A stretch of DNA of 64,000 nt from Owenia fusiformis (lineage: Eukaryota > Annelida > Polychaeta > Sabellida > Oweniidae), in contig CAIIXF020000005.1 of the NCBI GenBank assembly GCA_903813345.2, positions 7,631,375 to 7,695,374 of the forward strand. Direction: 5' to 3'. A program made the position numbers and the translations under genes. Below the pieces are notes generated by a model. The model made no database searches. It saw only the letters and a list, made by a program, of their open reading frames with translations, and had not been told where the DNA came from. This document shows positions 1 to 15,200 of this stretch, one piece after another. The first letter of the stretch is position 1. Each line of letters begins with the position of its first letter.

Positions 1-205
1 AAAGTATTCTCAGAGTCAGTAAATTAGTTTCTGTGTTATGTTACCATTTTTGGTACTTTCCCATTTAAGCACTTGCGCATACACATTCTGCGTAAGCCCC
101 TTTTGGACTGGTGTCTAATTTGTTAAGATCTTGTAATTTAAATGTGTATGTGTATTTGGGATTTTCTGAGTAAAGTCCTAATATCAAAAACAAAATTGAT
201 TGCAG

Positions 206-3200
206 GTATAAAGATATGAGAAGAGAAACAGGCTTTGAAATCCGGTCAATGTGGTTCAACCTTGGACACAACAAAATTCAGTTTGTACCCAGCATGGTTG
301 GCCCTCTCCTTGAGATGACTCTTCTCTCAGAAAATGGTATGTACTTTATATGTATTTTTAATATGTGTTTTTCATGCAAGAATTTAGTGTTTAAATTTTT
401 GAATTCTACTGGTACCTAGAATTCTTGGGGTTTACCTCAGATGACACTTCTCTCAGAGAGGGGTATGTACCTACTTTGAACATGGGTTTTTCAGTCAAGA
501 ATTAAATGTTTTCACTTATGAATTGTTAAACCTAGCACGTTATTATTTTCCTCATTTCAGAGCTAAGGAAGGCTACAATTCCTATATTTTTTGACATGAT
601 GCAATGTGAATTTACTCAAAGTGTAGGAGGAAAACTCAAATCTATTAAAGGCAACTTTGAAGAGGTAAGTAATATAGTGATTGATTATTTAATCATTGAA
701 GCTAATCGGTGAAGAATGTGAATCTCAATTACCCAAGAAGGGTTCCATCTATGTTGAACTAATTCTATTGGGCTTGACTCTTCTAATGATCACCCACCCC
801 TAGTAGGTTAAGTTCACCAGGGCTTCTCTCTTAAATGATAGATTCATAAAGATGAAGAAATTAACTATATGTATTTTGGCTATGGTACTTGCCCATTGTA
901 TATTCTTTAAGGAAAGTTATGATATCTTGTTTCAGGTGGAGCATGAGATAATAACCCAGTTAGATATCCTGATAGAGGGTGGCAGGGGAGATACGCAATA
1001 CAAAGATCTCTTTTACAAACTGTGAGTATAAGTGCAGCAACGAAATATGAGGAGATTAGTCACTGTTTTCATGCCTTAAAAAGAAATACATGTAGTAGCT
1101 TCAGCTAAGATCAAGACTAACAGCCATTTAGTTATCACTCTTTCTAACTCATCGCCAAATGACCACAGATCATCCATATATTTGGCATGTCTAGTGAGGT
1201 CTAGTGATAAGAAAGTTATTGCTTCAGTAAAAAGATGTCATCTCTTAACAGCATTTTATGTCACCACCGGAAGTTTTTGCTTCTGTTAAAAGATGGCACT
1301 CCCTTACAGCAATTCTCTTTCAACTAATTCCAGCTCTAATAGTGGTTTCAAAAAAATGATTAGCAAGTCAAAGCAATTTAGTTAGTTCAACGAACTGATC
1401 ATAATGGTTTAGAAAAAATTATCTCTATGTAAGCAACACACCACAACAGAACTGTAACAGCTACTTTGAATAAGTGATTCTTTGATGTTGAGGGAAATTA
1501 TTATGTTTTTGTAATATGATCGATTCTTATTCAATAATAGGATGCATGGCCAATGTGAGAATCATTCAACGATGCGTGAACAGGGCCTGGTCTTTGTTGA
1601 AATTGTCAAAAACTTGCTGCAACGTCTTTTAGAATATCGTGATGTCATCGATGATGAAAACAAAGAAAATAGGATGATGTGTACAGTCAACCTGTTGGTG
1701 AGTGTTTTTTTGATTTTATCAATTTATATGTTTTTCACTGGCTTTGATTTTTTTTAAGTGTTGAAGACTCACAAGGACACAAGATGTATGTGTACGATAT
1801 AGTGTTAAGCTAAAACAAAAGACAAAGTTTGCCAATAGAATTCTTCTTATTTAATTCTTCATATGTCTTCATGAAGAGCACTGAATCTGAATGTTAATTA
1901 TATTGAATACATTTTTCATGTATTGAAAAATTTAGATATTGATTTCAAAAAGTGTGAACTTATAAATATTCCCTGAAAGATTATACTCACTATGAATCAG
2001 AAGTTTTATAATTATATATAAATCACAATTTCATTTCAGAATTTCTACCACGATATCAACCGTCAAGAGATGTACATCCGCTATCTGCACAAGTTATGTG
2101 ACCTCCATCTGGAATGTGATAATTACACTGAGGCAGCTAACACTTTAATGCTCTATGCAAAGCTACTCAAGGTGAGTGGAACTTGGGAACAAAATATTCT
2201 GCTCAATACAATTTGAAAATGAGGATGATAATTGACAGTTTTTAGTAAGTTTTGAAAAAGAGCTATATTTTGGGTTTTTATATCACCACTTGTGGTGGAG
2301 ACATATCGTAGTCTCCAACTTTTTTGTGGACACTGTTTAGTGGTTGGTGTTTGGCATCCGGTGGTTGGTGTTTGGTGGTTGGTTTCTGTAACAAATAGCA
2401 TTCTCTCTCCTGTAGCAGAAAGCTTTCCTTATTTTGTTGAAATATGAGAAATGTATTTTTAGAGAAACCTTGGAAACCATAGAAAAAACATGGCTTAAGC
2501 AAAAAAGTAAATTGTGTTATGATTATTATTTTATTTCAGTGGTCTAATGAGACTCTCCCTACAATGTTTGTCAGTGATAGGCACCCCAACTGTAGGTCAC
2601 ATAGAAGCCTCAAGGAGGTGCTATATTATGACATCATAGGCTATTATGACAAAGGAAAGGTAAGCCTCACTAATGTCTTTTAGAGAAAGATGGGATAGCT
2701 TTTAGTTGAAGCTTTGCGATCGTTTCATCATTTTCGCTTATCAGTAGTTTTTATTTATTTTTTTAAAAGCAGTCTGCATATCATTTAGATAACTAGATTC
2801 TCAAAATAAAAACATGATTTATTAAAATTCCTATGTTTTTTATTTCTTTTGTTTTTGGCTCACACAGTGATCATATGGGATAGACTAGACATCATTCAGG
2901 GAATGTAACACAATATTGAAAAATACATATTTAATATGATTACTGCTAGGTCCTTGATACAACTAGGTATTAGCAATATGTTGTAAGTTTATAAATCATT
3001 GAAAATACTAGTAGATATAACATATATTCATTTTTTCAATGAAATAAGAATACAACTTGTAAACCCTAAAATTGAACATTTCAGATGTGGGAAAGAGGAA
3101 TTGAATTGTGCAAAGAACTGATTTCACAATATGAAGAAGAGACATTCGACTACAATCAACTTAGCAAACTACTGGTGAGATACAAATACATTAAAGTTTT

Positions 3201-6200
3201 ACCATTCCAGAAATGCAGGATATTTTCGTCAGCTTGTTTGGTGGGTTAGTACTGATAGTTGGGCAGGTTGCAGTGATTTTAAAGTTTTCTTTTCAGCAGA
3301 TTTTCTACTGCTGAATGAATTGATTTGAAATTTTCATTGATGTTTTTTAGAATGGAAATCTAGAGGTGATTATCTTTTAAATTTCTGGGTAAAGGCAGTT
3401 ACTTTCATTTTTTGACTCAATGTTGTTTATCCCGTGCCTTGTTACCCTACATAAGATTTTGTTGCATACTTTGATGCACTATAGTGAAAGATCCAACAGG
3501 AGCTTGATCATCGATTTTTCCATCTTTAATCTTACACAATTTGTGACACTCAAATTGATGATGCTTATGAAGTTTGTTTATGCAGTCTTAAAGGGATAAG
3601 CTGAATTTAAGTCAGTTTGTTTGGTGCATCCCCCTGGAAGTGGCACATTTATTCAAAGTCTGTTGCCTCAATGCATCCTGAGCGTGGCATCCCTGGAGCT
3701 ACTGCTTGGAGGGTGTATTTCTGGTCAAGAGACTGGAAGACTTTGATGTGGATAAAGTGGATATCACCAGCATACTTCACTTTTAGCTGAAATTAGAGGA
3801 CATGTTTTAAAAATGTTATTCATGGCATTCATGGTTACGTTTGAAGATTGGATTGTTGATTTGTTGTTGAGGGTGATACTATAAACATTTAAATGATAGG
3901 ATATATAGGTGTAAAATATGGCCAATTTAAGAAGCTTTGAACCATATAAATAGATGGCTCTCACCTCAAAGGATCTTACTCAGATTTTTGTGTGAAAAAT
4001 AAGTATGTGCTGGACAATATGGTCTCAGACATAATACCATAATATTACATATGACATGACGTGACATGACATGACATGAGATGACATACTAATTACTAAC
4101 TTTCAAGTAGTAGTTAACTCCAGCCACAACTTGAGTTCTGTATTTCCTCACTTTCCACTTGAGTATAAGAACATTCCCCAATCGTGCAGCGACATCATCA
4201 ATCACCTTTCCACAGAGTAAAGAAAATCAATTATTGCCACTGCGCTGATTGACATGGCATGACATGACACAATTTGACATGACATGACATAACATAACAT
4301 ATTATTATATACCCCATATGCATTCTATATGCTCATTGGCTTATTCATGATCACATGATATGAAATAGATGAACTAATTCCCTGCAAAGTTCTAAATCAC
4401 TGCTATCAGGGAAGATGAAATGTTCTAATCACCAGTTAGGTCATGTGACCAGTAATTAGTATGTTTTATCTTCCCTGATAGTTGAGATTATAGGAGTTGA
4501 CAGGCAAAACACCTTTAAATGCCAATAATAACCTGTCAACATTAAATGTTGGAATGAAAAATTTTGTTCTTGTTTACAGAGTACATATGGGGTATACAAT
4601 AAAACAAATAGTGACTACTTACATCATCAATCACATGGTGGTAAAAAATTGAAACATGTAATGCTATAAGAGGTATCTGTGAAGTGGGATACCTTATAAA
4701 TGGAACATTTTTCAAAGTCCTGTCACTCGTTTAGTTTTGATTGAACCACTCAAAGTGGATTACTTTATTAATAGTTGAACATTAATTTGAGGTACCATTT
4801 TAGGCTTTCTTGGTTTTTCTACTAAAAAAATAAAATGGTTCTTTCAGTTGCATGCTTCCCTTGTTCAGATTGAACTTAGAAAGAACTTAAAATTGATATG
4901 ATAAATTCAATGGTCCTACCGCTTGTACTACTCTCTGACTGACATCATCTGGTTTCTTATATATGCCTAGGCCCCCTGGCATCCGTGTGATGGGGCAGTG
5001 TATTTTCACGCCTTCAGCAGCATTGCATACATATGCAACTCCAACAACTAGGAGGGCTATCTTCAACATGGCTATGTATAAAATGATTTAAATGTTTATT
5101 TTCAGAAGGTTTTGATCATTGAGTTGTAGCTTTGAGCATGTCACATGTAATAATGCATTCATTGATTTGCTCAATGAAGGTTGATATACAGAAGCCTTGC
5201 TTCTTTTCTTAATTCGTAAATTGTTATGCTTCATTCAAGTAAACTCAGATATAACATTTCCCTCAATGAGTATATCCTTTAATTTTTGAAATTTGTTTTC
5301 TTGTCCTAGTAGTCTATAGGGTCACAGTTAGTTTATTAGAATGTATGCCCATGAAACTGTATAAAATTACAGTAACAATTGCACTTTGGGAAGCAACTTC
5401 TAACTTGTGCGAAGATCTGATTAGGTCTTAGGTATGCTGTCTAAACTACATGGTGCTGCAAATTGACCAACTTTTTTTAAATTGTCCAAAAGTTCTCAGG
5501 AGTTTAAATCTGACCCTAGATTTGAGATTTTACCTTTGGTTGATCTTCAGTAACCTTAGAAAGGTCAAAAAGTTGCTTTTTATTATTAAATTGATTATTA
5601 GGATTCAAATTTAGGTCGGTTTAATCCCAAAAGACCTACCGAGGTCTGAAATTTTCAAGGTCAATGGTCAAGGTCGAACTAGGTCACAAACGATGTTATT
5701 TTATTTTCTCAAAGTTTGAGACTACAAATCAATTCTTGTCATCAAAATTACAGGAAACTGCTAAACTCTTCAAAGTGCGATATTTATCACAATTTGTCTT
5801 GTTACATCAATTTATAGCCGCCATTTTCCTGTGACTGGTGTTTAACCCTGTCAGTGTCTTTGAAAAGTTGATACTTTTTCTTTTGCCATAACAGTGGTCA
5901 TGTTATTACTTGTCCATGTTTGGTCATGTTATTTGTTCATGAATGAGGTGGGTCAAATATAAATATTTTTGTAATATTAACCTATCGACCTAGTCCCCTT
6001 GTAACAATTGCTATTTCTGGATTCCAAAAAATCTTAGTCATAGCATGGGCTTTCTCTTGAAAGCCTATGATCATAGCCATAAGACATAGAGAATCATAGA
6101 TATTCTAGAGTAATATTAAATTATCTTACCATTTAGGTTACTCTGAAATCCTTTTCCGTAATGGTTTGTTAAATGAAGGCAATACAATTGAAATGATTTC

Positions 6201-9200
6201 TTTTGATTGTCATAATGATAGCCATTATTACTTATATGTCACAGTTGGCTAAGCGTATGATAGATAAAAACAATACATATTTGAAAGATAAATATCATAG
6301 CTTAACTAAATCGTATTAGAATACTATACCATATACTCTGTATACATTTTCTATAGTTTATAGGGCTTGATATCAAACTCAAAATTTTTAAAAATAATTG
6401 CTGCTTAGTTTAGCCTACCTGTGTTGTTTGTATCCTTGACGGTTTCAATGTGAATGTTAATCAGTAATGTGTTAATCTATCGCAGGCGTAAGTTCATTCG
6501 ACATGCTCTCATAACATTTGTTCACTTCAGTAGAATTGAAAAGAAGGTCGGAGATTGAATTGAATTAATGTTTAGAGGATACGTCAGTCTCTTGTTTACT
6601 AGAAATATTATAATATTCATTATGTCGTCAATGTAATAGTGTTGTTGACATTTTAGAGTAATTCATGTTTTTTCAACATTATCTTGGAATTGGTATGTGA
6701 TATCTTGCAAGAGAATAAAAACAATTTAAGAGATTCAACTTCATGATAATATTATTTAGGGTTTTTGTGGAGGTCAATCTCCAACATAAACCTAGAATAT
6801 TGATATGTTAATGTTGAAATGTCATATAAATATGAATTATATTTGATTTGAATATGATAAAACAAACATTAAATTGTTATGACATTAATAAAACTAAATG
6901 GAAAAAACTACAAAACAATATCTGGATTCTTTTTTGAAAAGGATATAAGTCATGGATAGTAATGAAAAAAATTGATGCAATATTGATTGCTATTAAGTCA
7001 AATGTTATCTGTATTTACATGTACGTCAGGGCTTGTTTCATTTTTTTAGATCTTATCATTGAAATGTTGATATTAAAAATTAATATGTTTTCTATTTGTT
7101 AACCTAGAAAATATGTCACCTTTTTAGAAAATCAGTCAGTATTTTTTCTATTAATTTTTGACACATGCTCTTTGAATTTACTTTTTTTTATTTAAATAAA
7201 TAAATATAAAAATAAGTTTATGTATGTATACATCGGAGAGACTGAGTGTCAACAAGAAGATATATTACATTTCAAAAATGTTTAATTTACATGATCACGT
7301 ACTTGTGTAAAAGCAACAAATAGTATTTCATACAGTGTAATTATCCCATCGAACGAAGTTCGGAGGGATATAGGGAACGCCTCCGTCCGTCCGTCCGTAC
7401 GTACGTACGTCCGTCCGTATGTATGTCCGTCCGGGCAATAACTCAAATACCGTTAGCCCGATTTTGTTCATATTTTGTACACATATACCCAATGGGGGTA
7501 GAAGTTCTGCTGGAAAACCGATTTTCAAAATGGCCGCTCATTTAAAAATGGCGGCGATTTTAGTGCCGATTTTACAGTAATTTAGGTACTGCATATAAAA
7601 CTGTAATAGCAATATGTTTTAAATGTAAAAAAAGTTATATAGGACATTGATTAAGCTAGAAATGTAAATACAGAAGAAATACCTGGCAGCCATCTTGAAA
7701 AATGGCTGCCTCTGCACGTCTTTTTACGATATTTGCTGTAACTTGAAAAGTAGTGGAGCGATTTTGTTCATATTTGGTATGTGAATACTTTAAGCATGGC
7801 ACAATGTCTGATGACATTTTTGGTAGTAGGCGGCCATTTTGAAAAATGGCCGCCATTTTTACGTGTGTTATTTAACATTTTTTACTGTAAGTCAAAAAGT
7901 AGTGGAGCGATTTTGTTCATATTTGGTATGTGAATACTTTAAGCATGGCCCAATGTCTAATGACATTTTGGGTAGTAGGCGGCCATATTGAAAAATGGCC
8001 GCCATTTTTACGTGTTATTTTACATTTTTTACTATAACTTAAAAAGTAGTAGAGCGATTTTGTTCATATTTTATATGTGAATACTATAAGCATGGCACAC
8101 TGTCTAATGACACTTTGGGTAGTAGGTGGCCATTTTGAAAAATGGCCACCATATTTTACGTTTTTTACTATAACTTGAAAAGAAGTAGAGCGATTTTGTT
8201 CATATTTGATATGTGAATACTTATGAGCCTTGCACACTGTCTCATGACACTTGGCGTAGTAGGTGGCCATTTTAAAAAATGGCTGTCATTTTTACATTTT
8301 TTACTATAACTCAAAAAGTATTGGAGCGATTTTGTTCATATTTGATATGTGAATACTTTAAGCATGGCACATTGTCAAATAAAACTTAAGGGAGTAGTCG
8401 GCCATTTTGAAAAATGGCCACCATTTTTATGTGTGTTATTTTACATTTTTTATTATAATTCAAAAAGTAATAGAGCGATTTTGTTCATATTTGATATGTG
8501 AATACTGGTAAGGATTGCATACTGTCTTATGACATTTTGGGTAGTAGGCGGCCATTTTATAAAATGGCCAGCATTTACATGTATGCGTGGGCGATTTTTT
8601 TAAAATTTTATATGTGGCTACTTAAAAGCATATTACTTCTGCTGATGACAACTTGTCTAGTGAGCAACCATTTTGAAAATGGTGGCCTTTCTTATGGGTT
8701 TTATTTTACGATATTTGCTATATATTTTGTTTGTAAAATGCCAGCCATTTCTGTTCGATGGGATTCGCTACGCTTTGGCGTTGCCGTTGTTCTGGTTTGG
8801 AATTGCATGAATGGAGTTGCTGATCATATACACATGTTTGTGTTTACATACTGAACGTTTAACTGGGGTGATGTTAAGTTGGAGTTTAAGATGACATTGT
8901 TTTTCTTGAAACAACAATCTCATGGAGTCATCAGCTAGACTATTTACCTTTAATACAACGAATAAACAAACAGTTCAAGAAATGAATGATAAATAACTGG
9001 TCTTGTATTATTTGCTAATGATTTTAGCAGTAATAATGACTTCACCTAGCTGTACAGTATCCATTTGAAATTGATTTATAACTGGGAATTAACCTTACAT
9101 CCTTTGGTGATTTTTTCAAAAGTATATCTGAACTTAATATCCTTGATTTTTATTACTCAATACATTCTTAATGGAAATATAATGGTTTATTTTCAATGTG

Positions 9201-12200
9201 AAGAAGATTGAAATAACATAAAACTACCCATCCATGAAATAAATAGTTTTATAGTAATTATTCAAATATCAAATAGAGACCGTTTACATTATGTGGAAAA
9301 TAATACAGTATATAAAAATGAAAAGGTGAAAAGGATTGTAATTGTAATTTTTGCATTTTAATTGCTTAAAAGCATTTAAATCATCTTTAAATATTCCATA
9401 AAATTTTACAATTTCAATAAATTGTAGTTTTTTTACATGTAGCAGCTGTCAATATGGAATTTTCTTGAAAAAAGTAGTTTAATGAAGGGTAAGACTCCTT
9501 CCCCTCTTTATTGAACACTTCTTGACATAGATATGGTATTAATGTAAAATTCTGGGAGAATCTTAAGAATCTTTAATTCTTATATTTTCAGTTGCGACAG
9601 TCTCAGTTCTATGACTGCATAATGAAACAAATGAGACCAGAGCCAGAATATTTCAGGGTTGGCTATTATGGAAGAGACTTTCCTCCATTTCTGCAGGTAA
9701 ATGCTAAATATCTCACCACATATTTTCCACCTTACATTTTACTCTTTACATCCACAATTTTGGCTCATTTCCTCCTATTTTATTGTGTGTATGAGTCATC
9801 TCAAGTGGAAACATTTTTTGGGACTGGACTTATATGCATTTTCTACATAATATTCTGTGACATCCTAACAATGGGAAGTATGAAGCAATTGAAAGAAAAA
9901 ATCTATTTATTTGAAGCTGTTTTTATTTGAAGCAATTGAAAGAAAAAATATATATATGTTATAGGACTATGTGAAGCTGGTCTTTTAACAGATAACATCA
10001 TACATGATAAATATTTGCTGAAGGGATTTCACACGCCCCTTTACTCTCCAAATGGTCGCGGTTTAATGATTTACACCCACGAGAACATTTTGCAGACACC
10101 TAGGCCTGATCTCAGTATTGATGGCCTTGATGCAATGTGGGTTGAGTTAAAAATAAAACATAAAAAATTTCTTTACGGGGTCTTTTATCGTTCCCCTTCG
10201 CAATCAGCCAATCAGAGAGATGAATATTTAAACTTGATGAATCAAAAACTCCAACAATTGAACAACATTAATTTCGATGGGATTATTCTAAATGGAGATT
10301 TTAATGCAAAAAGCAAATCTTGGTTCCTCCAGGGAGATGAAGATTACACCGGGAAACTTCTAAATGATATTCTATTTCAAAATGGATTTGACCAAACTGT
10401 TAAAGAACCCACAAGAATTACTCCAACATCATCTAGCTGTATCGATTTGACAATTACCAATTCACCTGGCCTTTTGAACTTTTCCAAGGTGTGTGAACCT
10501 ATAGGCTCAACTGATCACTGTACTCTGTTTACCCAACTTGATGCATTGTTACATAAAGAGGAGTCTGAACTTAAACGTGTATGGAAATATAATTTAGCAA
10601 ATACCGAAGCACTTAATCAAGACATAGAGGATATTGACTGGAATGAATTTTTTAATCAGTCTGAAGATGTAAATATTTTGACTGAAGTGTTTACAAATAA
10701 AATGATGGCATTGTTTACATTGCACATTCCAAGCAAACTCAAAAAAGTAAAAGCCAACGATAAACCCTGGTATAATGAGATAATTGCTCATGCTATTCAA
10801 AAAAAGAAAAAATTATTTTTGAAGTTTAAGTTAAGCAACTCAGAGCAACACTATATGGCTTATAAGGCCCAAGCTGAAGTTGTTAAAAATCTCGTAACAT
10901 CTACCAAGGAAAATTTTACAAATGAACAGGTTGACTCATTGGATGGCCAGACTCATGCCAATGACAAATTTTGGGTACTTATCAAAAAACTTTTAGGCAA
11001 AAAATTTAATAGTCAAATTCCGACATTGGAACAGTCAGGCATAATCTTCAGTTCTAGTCAAGAGAAATCTGATGCCTTTCTTAACTTCTTTGTTGAAAAA
11101 AATCATTCAAATGAAAATGTTGACCACTTTGACACTCCATTTCCTCAGAGGTGCGATAATCTGTTAAGTGATATTACATTTGATAGACAGGATATTACTA
11201 ACATAATAAATAATCTTGACCCTTCCAAGGCCAATGGCCCTGATGAAATCACCATCAAAATGCTCCAAATATGCTCAAATTCAATTTCATTTCCTCTCTA
11301 CATTTTATTCAATAAACTTTTACAGGCAAACACTTTCCCTCAAATTTGGAAACTTGGGAATGTTTGCCCTATACATAAAAAAGATAGCAAAAATAATCTT
11401 AACAATTACAGACCTATCTCTCTCCTTAGCATTGTTTCCAAAATCATTGAAAGGATAGTCTATGATAAAATGTACAAGCACCTTATTGAAAACAATCTAC
11501 TTTACAAATATCAATCCGGATTTTTGAAGGGTCATTGCAATGAAATCCAACTTCTAGCGATTCATGATTTTATTTGGACAAATTTTAGTAATGGCTTCGA
11601 TACTAGGTCGGTCTTTTTGGACATTTCGGCCGCTTTTGATAGGGTACCACACCATCTGTTAATACATAAGCTGAAAGCATATGGCTTTTCAGGAAAGCTG
11701 TTGAATTTTATTATTTCATACCTCTCAAATAGAAAAATAAAGGTCACAGTAAACGGTAAATCATCTCAAACATCCCCGGACAACTATATAAACTGCAGTG
11801 TTCCTCAAGGAAGTATCCTTGGGCCGCTCCTCTTCCTTATATACATTAATGACCTGCCTGATACTTTATCTTCAAAATGCTTCATATACGCCGATGACAC
11901 GTCAATATTTTTGCCAACAAGCCCAAATGACAACCTATCTCATATTCAACTTCAAAATGATATTCAAAAGGTAGAAAATTGGTCTGACATCTGGAAACTT
12001 GAATTTAAGCCAGAAAAAAGCAAAGAGTTGATTTTTTCTAAAAATAATAATGCAAATAATTATCCTCCAATTATGTTAAATGGCCACGCAATCACAAGAA
12101 CTGACACCCACAAACATCTTGGCTACTACTTTGACAATAAGCTATGTGGATCAGTTCACATCAACTATTTAGCCTCTAAGATCCAGACAGCACTTAATCC

Positions 12201-15200
12201 AATGAAAGCTCTGAAAGGAAGACTTAAGTCCAAACATCTCAATATCATGTATAATGCCTATATCCAGTCACTCTTTGACTACTGTGATGTTCTATATGAT
12301 GGTGCAAACCAAATTGACCTAAAAAAGCTTAGTAGTTTACAGTACCAAGCTGGTCTAATTGTGTCTGGAGCTCTGTCAGGATCAAGTGCCTGTAAAGTAT
12401 TCAAAATTTTAAATTGGTCTTGCTTACTTGATCGTAGAAATTTTCATTTTAAGAGTCTTATGTATAAAGTCGACAATGCCCTCATTCCATCATATATAAC
12501 AGACATATTCATTCCTTATAAAAGAGTCAATATTAGAAATACGCGTTTTAACAGAGACTATATCATGCCTATTAATTATCCCAGAAAATCACCAATATAC
12601 AAGATGGTCGAGATATGGAACAATGTACAACGTGATCAGCCTTATCTGAAGTCCCTTCCTTCATTGGCCTCCTTTAAAAGGAGACTAAAAATCGAAATGT
12701 TCCCTGGGATTATATCTACTGTGTCCCTTAATATTCTAAATCGCAGGCAAGAGATGTACCTCAACAGAGCCAGAGTCGACCTTATTTTGAAGACCCAATT
12801 GATATCTCACAACTGGAATAATGTTGACTCCCCAAACTGTGAGTGTGGGTCCCCTGAGACCTTTAGACATTTATTTTTTAGCTGCCCCATGAGAATGAAT
12901 AAACTCCATCAATTCAATGAAGCCATTGAGTTAATTGTGGATGATATATCACGTTATAAAACCCAACAGGATAAAATTGATTTATATCTCTTTGGTGATC
13001 CCGAACTCACCCATGATAAATTAGACAAACTATTTCAGTTGACAGCAACATTTCTTTTAGAAAACTGTTAATGGTTGTGCATGGTTGTACATAATCTGAC
13101 TACCTTAGACCCCACTTACTCAACCCCTATGTGTAATTGGTCGCCCCATCTATGTTGCAGCAGGTCCCCGTCAGTACACTTCATTTTTAACATGCCACAT
13201 CTAAACAGTGGGTGTGTTTTATTTTTCTTGAATTTTTCGTATATTTATATGTAACATTGTAATTGAAAGCGGACATAAAATGCCAGAAGGCGATTTGCCG
13301 CATGATTGTGTACTATGCCATGAAAAATATATCAATGAAATAAACCTATTGTTTAAAAAAAAAAAAAAAAGAAAAAATCTGTTTATTTGAAGCTGTTTTA
13401 CAATTTACTCAATTTTGTTATGAAAAAGATTAAAGAATATATGGCGCAAAATCATGAGAAAAACTTTCTTGTATTTGTACCTGTATTAAATCAATGTTTC
13501 TTGATTTACTGCGATAAAGTTTCTTCATTTTGGCTTCGACTTTAAAGAAGAATTGTCAAAGCCAATCAATAATGGATGATCTTGTAAAGGTACTCATCCA
13601 AGAACCTCTATCTGGGATAAAGTTAAGTTACACGTTCAAATGCAAACCGTGAACCTGAACGCATAAGCTCACACTCAAGTATGGGTTTAAGATTTTCTGT
13701 TATGTCACTCGTCTGAAACCATGTAACATAACATGTATTTTACTTCATTACAGTTTGAAGTAAACATTACAGTTTGAACCAAAGCATGTCTTTTGTTTAT
13801 GTAAAGCTTGTACTTTTTTCAGAACATGGCGTTTATCTTTCGTGGAAAGGAATATGAGAGGTTATCAGACTTTAGCGCACGACTGCAGAACCAGTTCCCC
13901 AATGCACAAGTATTTTACTTTCCCCATGGGGTAGTTTGGGTAGGGGGGAGTTGCAATGTCCTCATAAGGTTATGATAAGATATTCAATATATTAGAGCTC
14001 ATTGATTACATGAATAGTGTTTACTGAACTCTATTTTTTTATAAATCTGTTTTTTAAATCTCAAACAAGGAAGTTACTAAAGAAAACTATTATTTTAAAC
14101 AGTACATGTATTGCCAATTTTATTGCAGTGTTTTATAATAAACTTTCATATACAATATAAATCTTCTTGCCTTCAGTTGCTCAAGACTCTAGCTGCTCCC
14201 AATGATGAGGTGAAGGAAGCTAAAGCCCAATGTATCCTTTGTAAATGTTCGAGAATAATAGTCAAGGATCCTATACTATATACTAGGGTCTGTGTTAACC
14301 AAACCCGTCTGGCCCAGTTATCTACTCCCGACCTCGTAGATCTTGGGTTTACATGTAGCCCGATGTTTTGGTTGGATGGCTAATAGGGAATGAATAATAA
14401 GTGATGATTCAGCGACATGTTTTTTCCTGAGTAAATCCCCCCTTTTTTGTCTGGCCCAGATCTACGATATCGAGAGTAGATAACTGGGCCAGACGGGTTT
14501 GGTTAGGTCTGTGTCTGTTATGATCGTAACAATTTCTAGAAAACCATTGAATAATGATTCCAAATTGTAAGATACACGTTTCAAAAGTGGAACAATGCCT
14601 GTCTGAAAAGTTTTTTCTTCTTGTATCCTCTAATCAGCTTCTAATGTTGTTTTATTTGGTCAGGTTTTTCATTTCAAGTGATTCCTTTATTCTCATTTCA
14701 GGGCAAATTTCGGAAACTCTGTCAAATTTAACTAAATTGGATTTATGCAACTTTTTTTGGCTGACGAGGACGAAGGGCTGCACATGTAGCACTGGCGGAT
14801 ATGGGGGGGGGGGGCCCAGGGGCCCGGGCCCCCCCCCCTTGGGTGGGCCCAGAAAAAAAAAATTGTGCCCAAAAAAAATTTTGAGCCAAAAAAGGCTTTA
14901 AGGCCCCAAAAAGTAGGCCTTTTTGGTCATAAATTGGCCTTGTAAGGCCTTATTTGTTAATTCTAGGCCAAATTTTGAAGAAAATGGGCCTCAAAATTTC
15001 AATTGCGCGGAAATTTTTTTCTCAGACCACTAGTTTAGGCCCCCCCCCTTGTTGGTTCCCAGATCCGCCCCTGTGTAGGGTGGATGTATGACTGTATTTT
15101 GCACATTAAGTCTTCATACAACTGAGCATATAAGCATAGACTGTTACACTCATTGATTATTTTTGGTCATCATGTGTGCATCTATTGTCCCTGCACTCAA

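Noticed and set aside
8498-8854. 118-residue open frame
   Set aside because: Lies wholly in the tandem core and right end of HINE-like copy A; the peptide is repeat translation with no family match.
11216-11747. Smaller frames inside the LINE
   Set aside because: Alternative-frame shadows of the reverse transcriptase.
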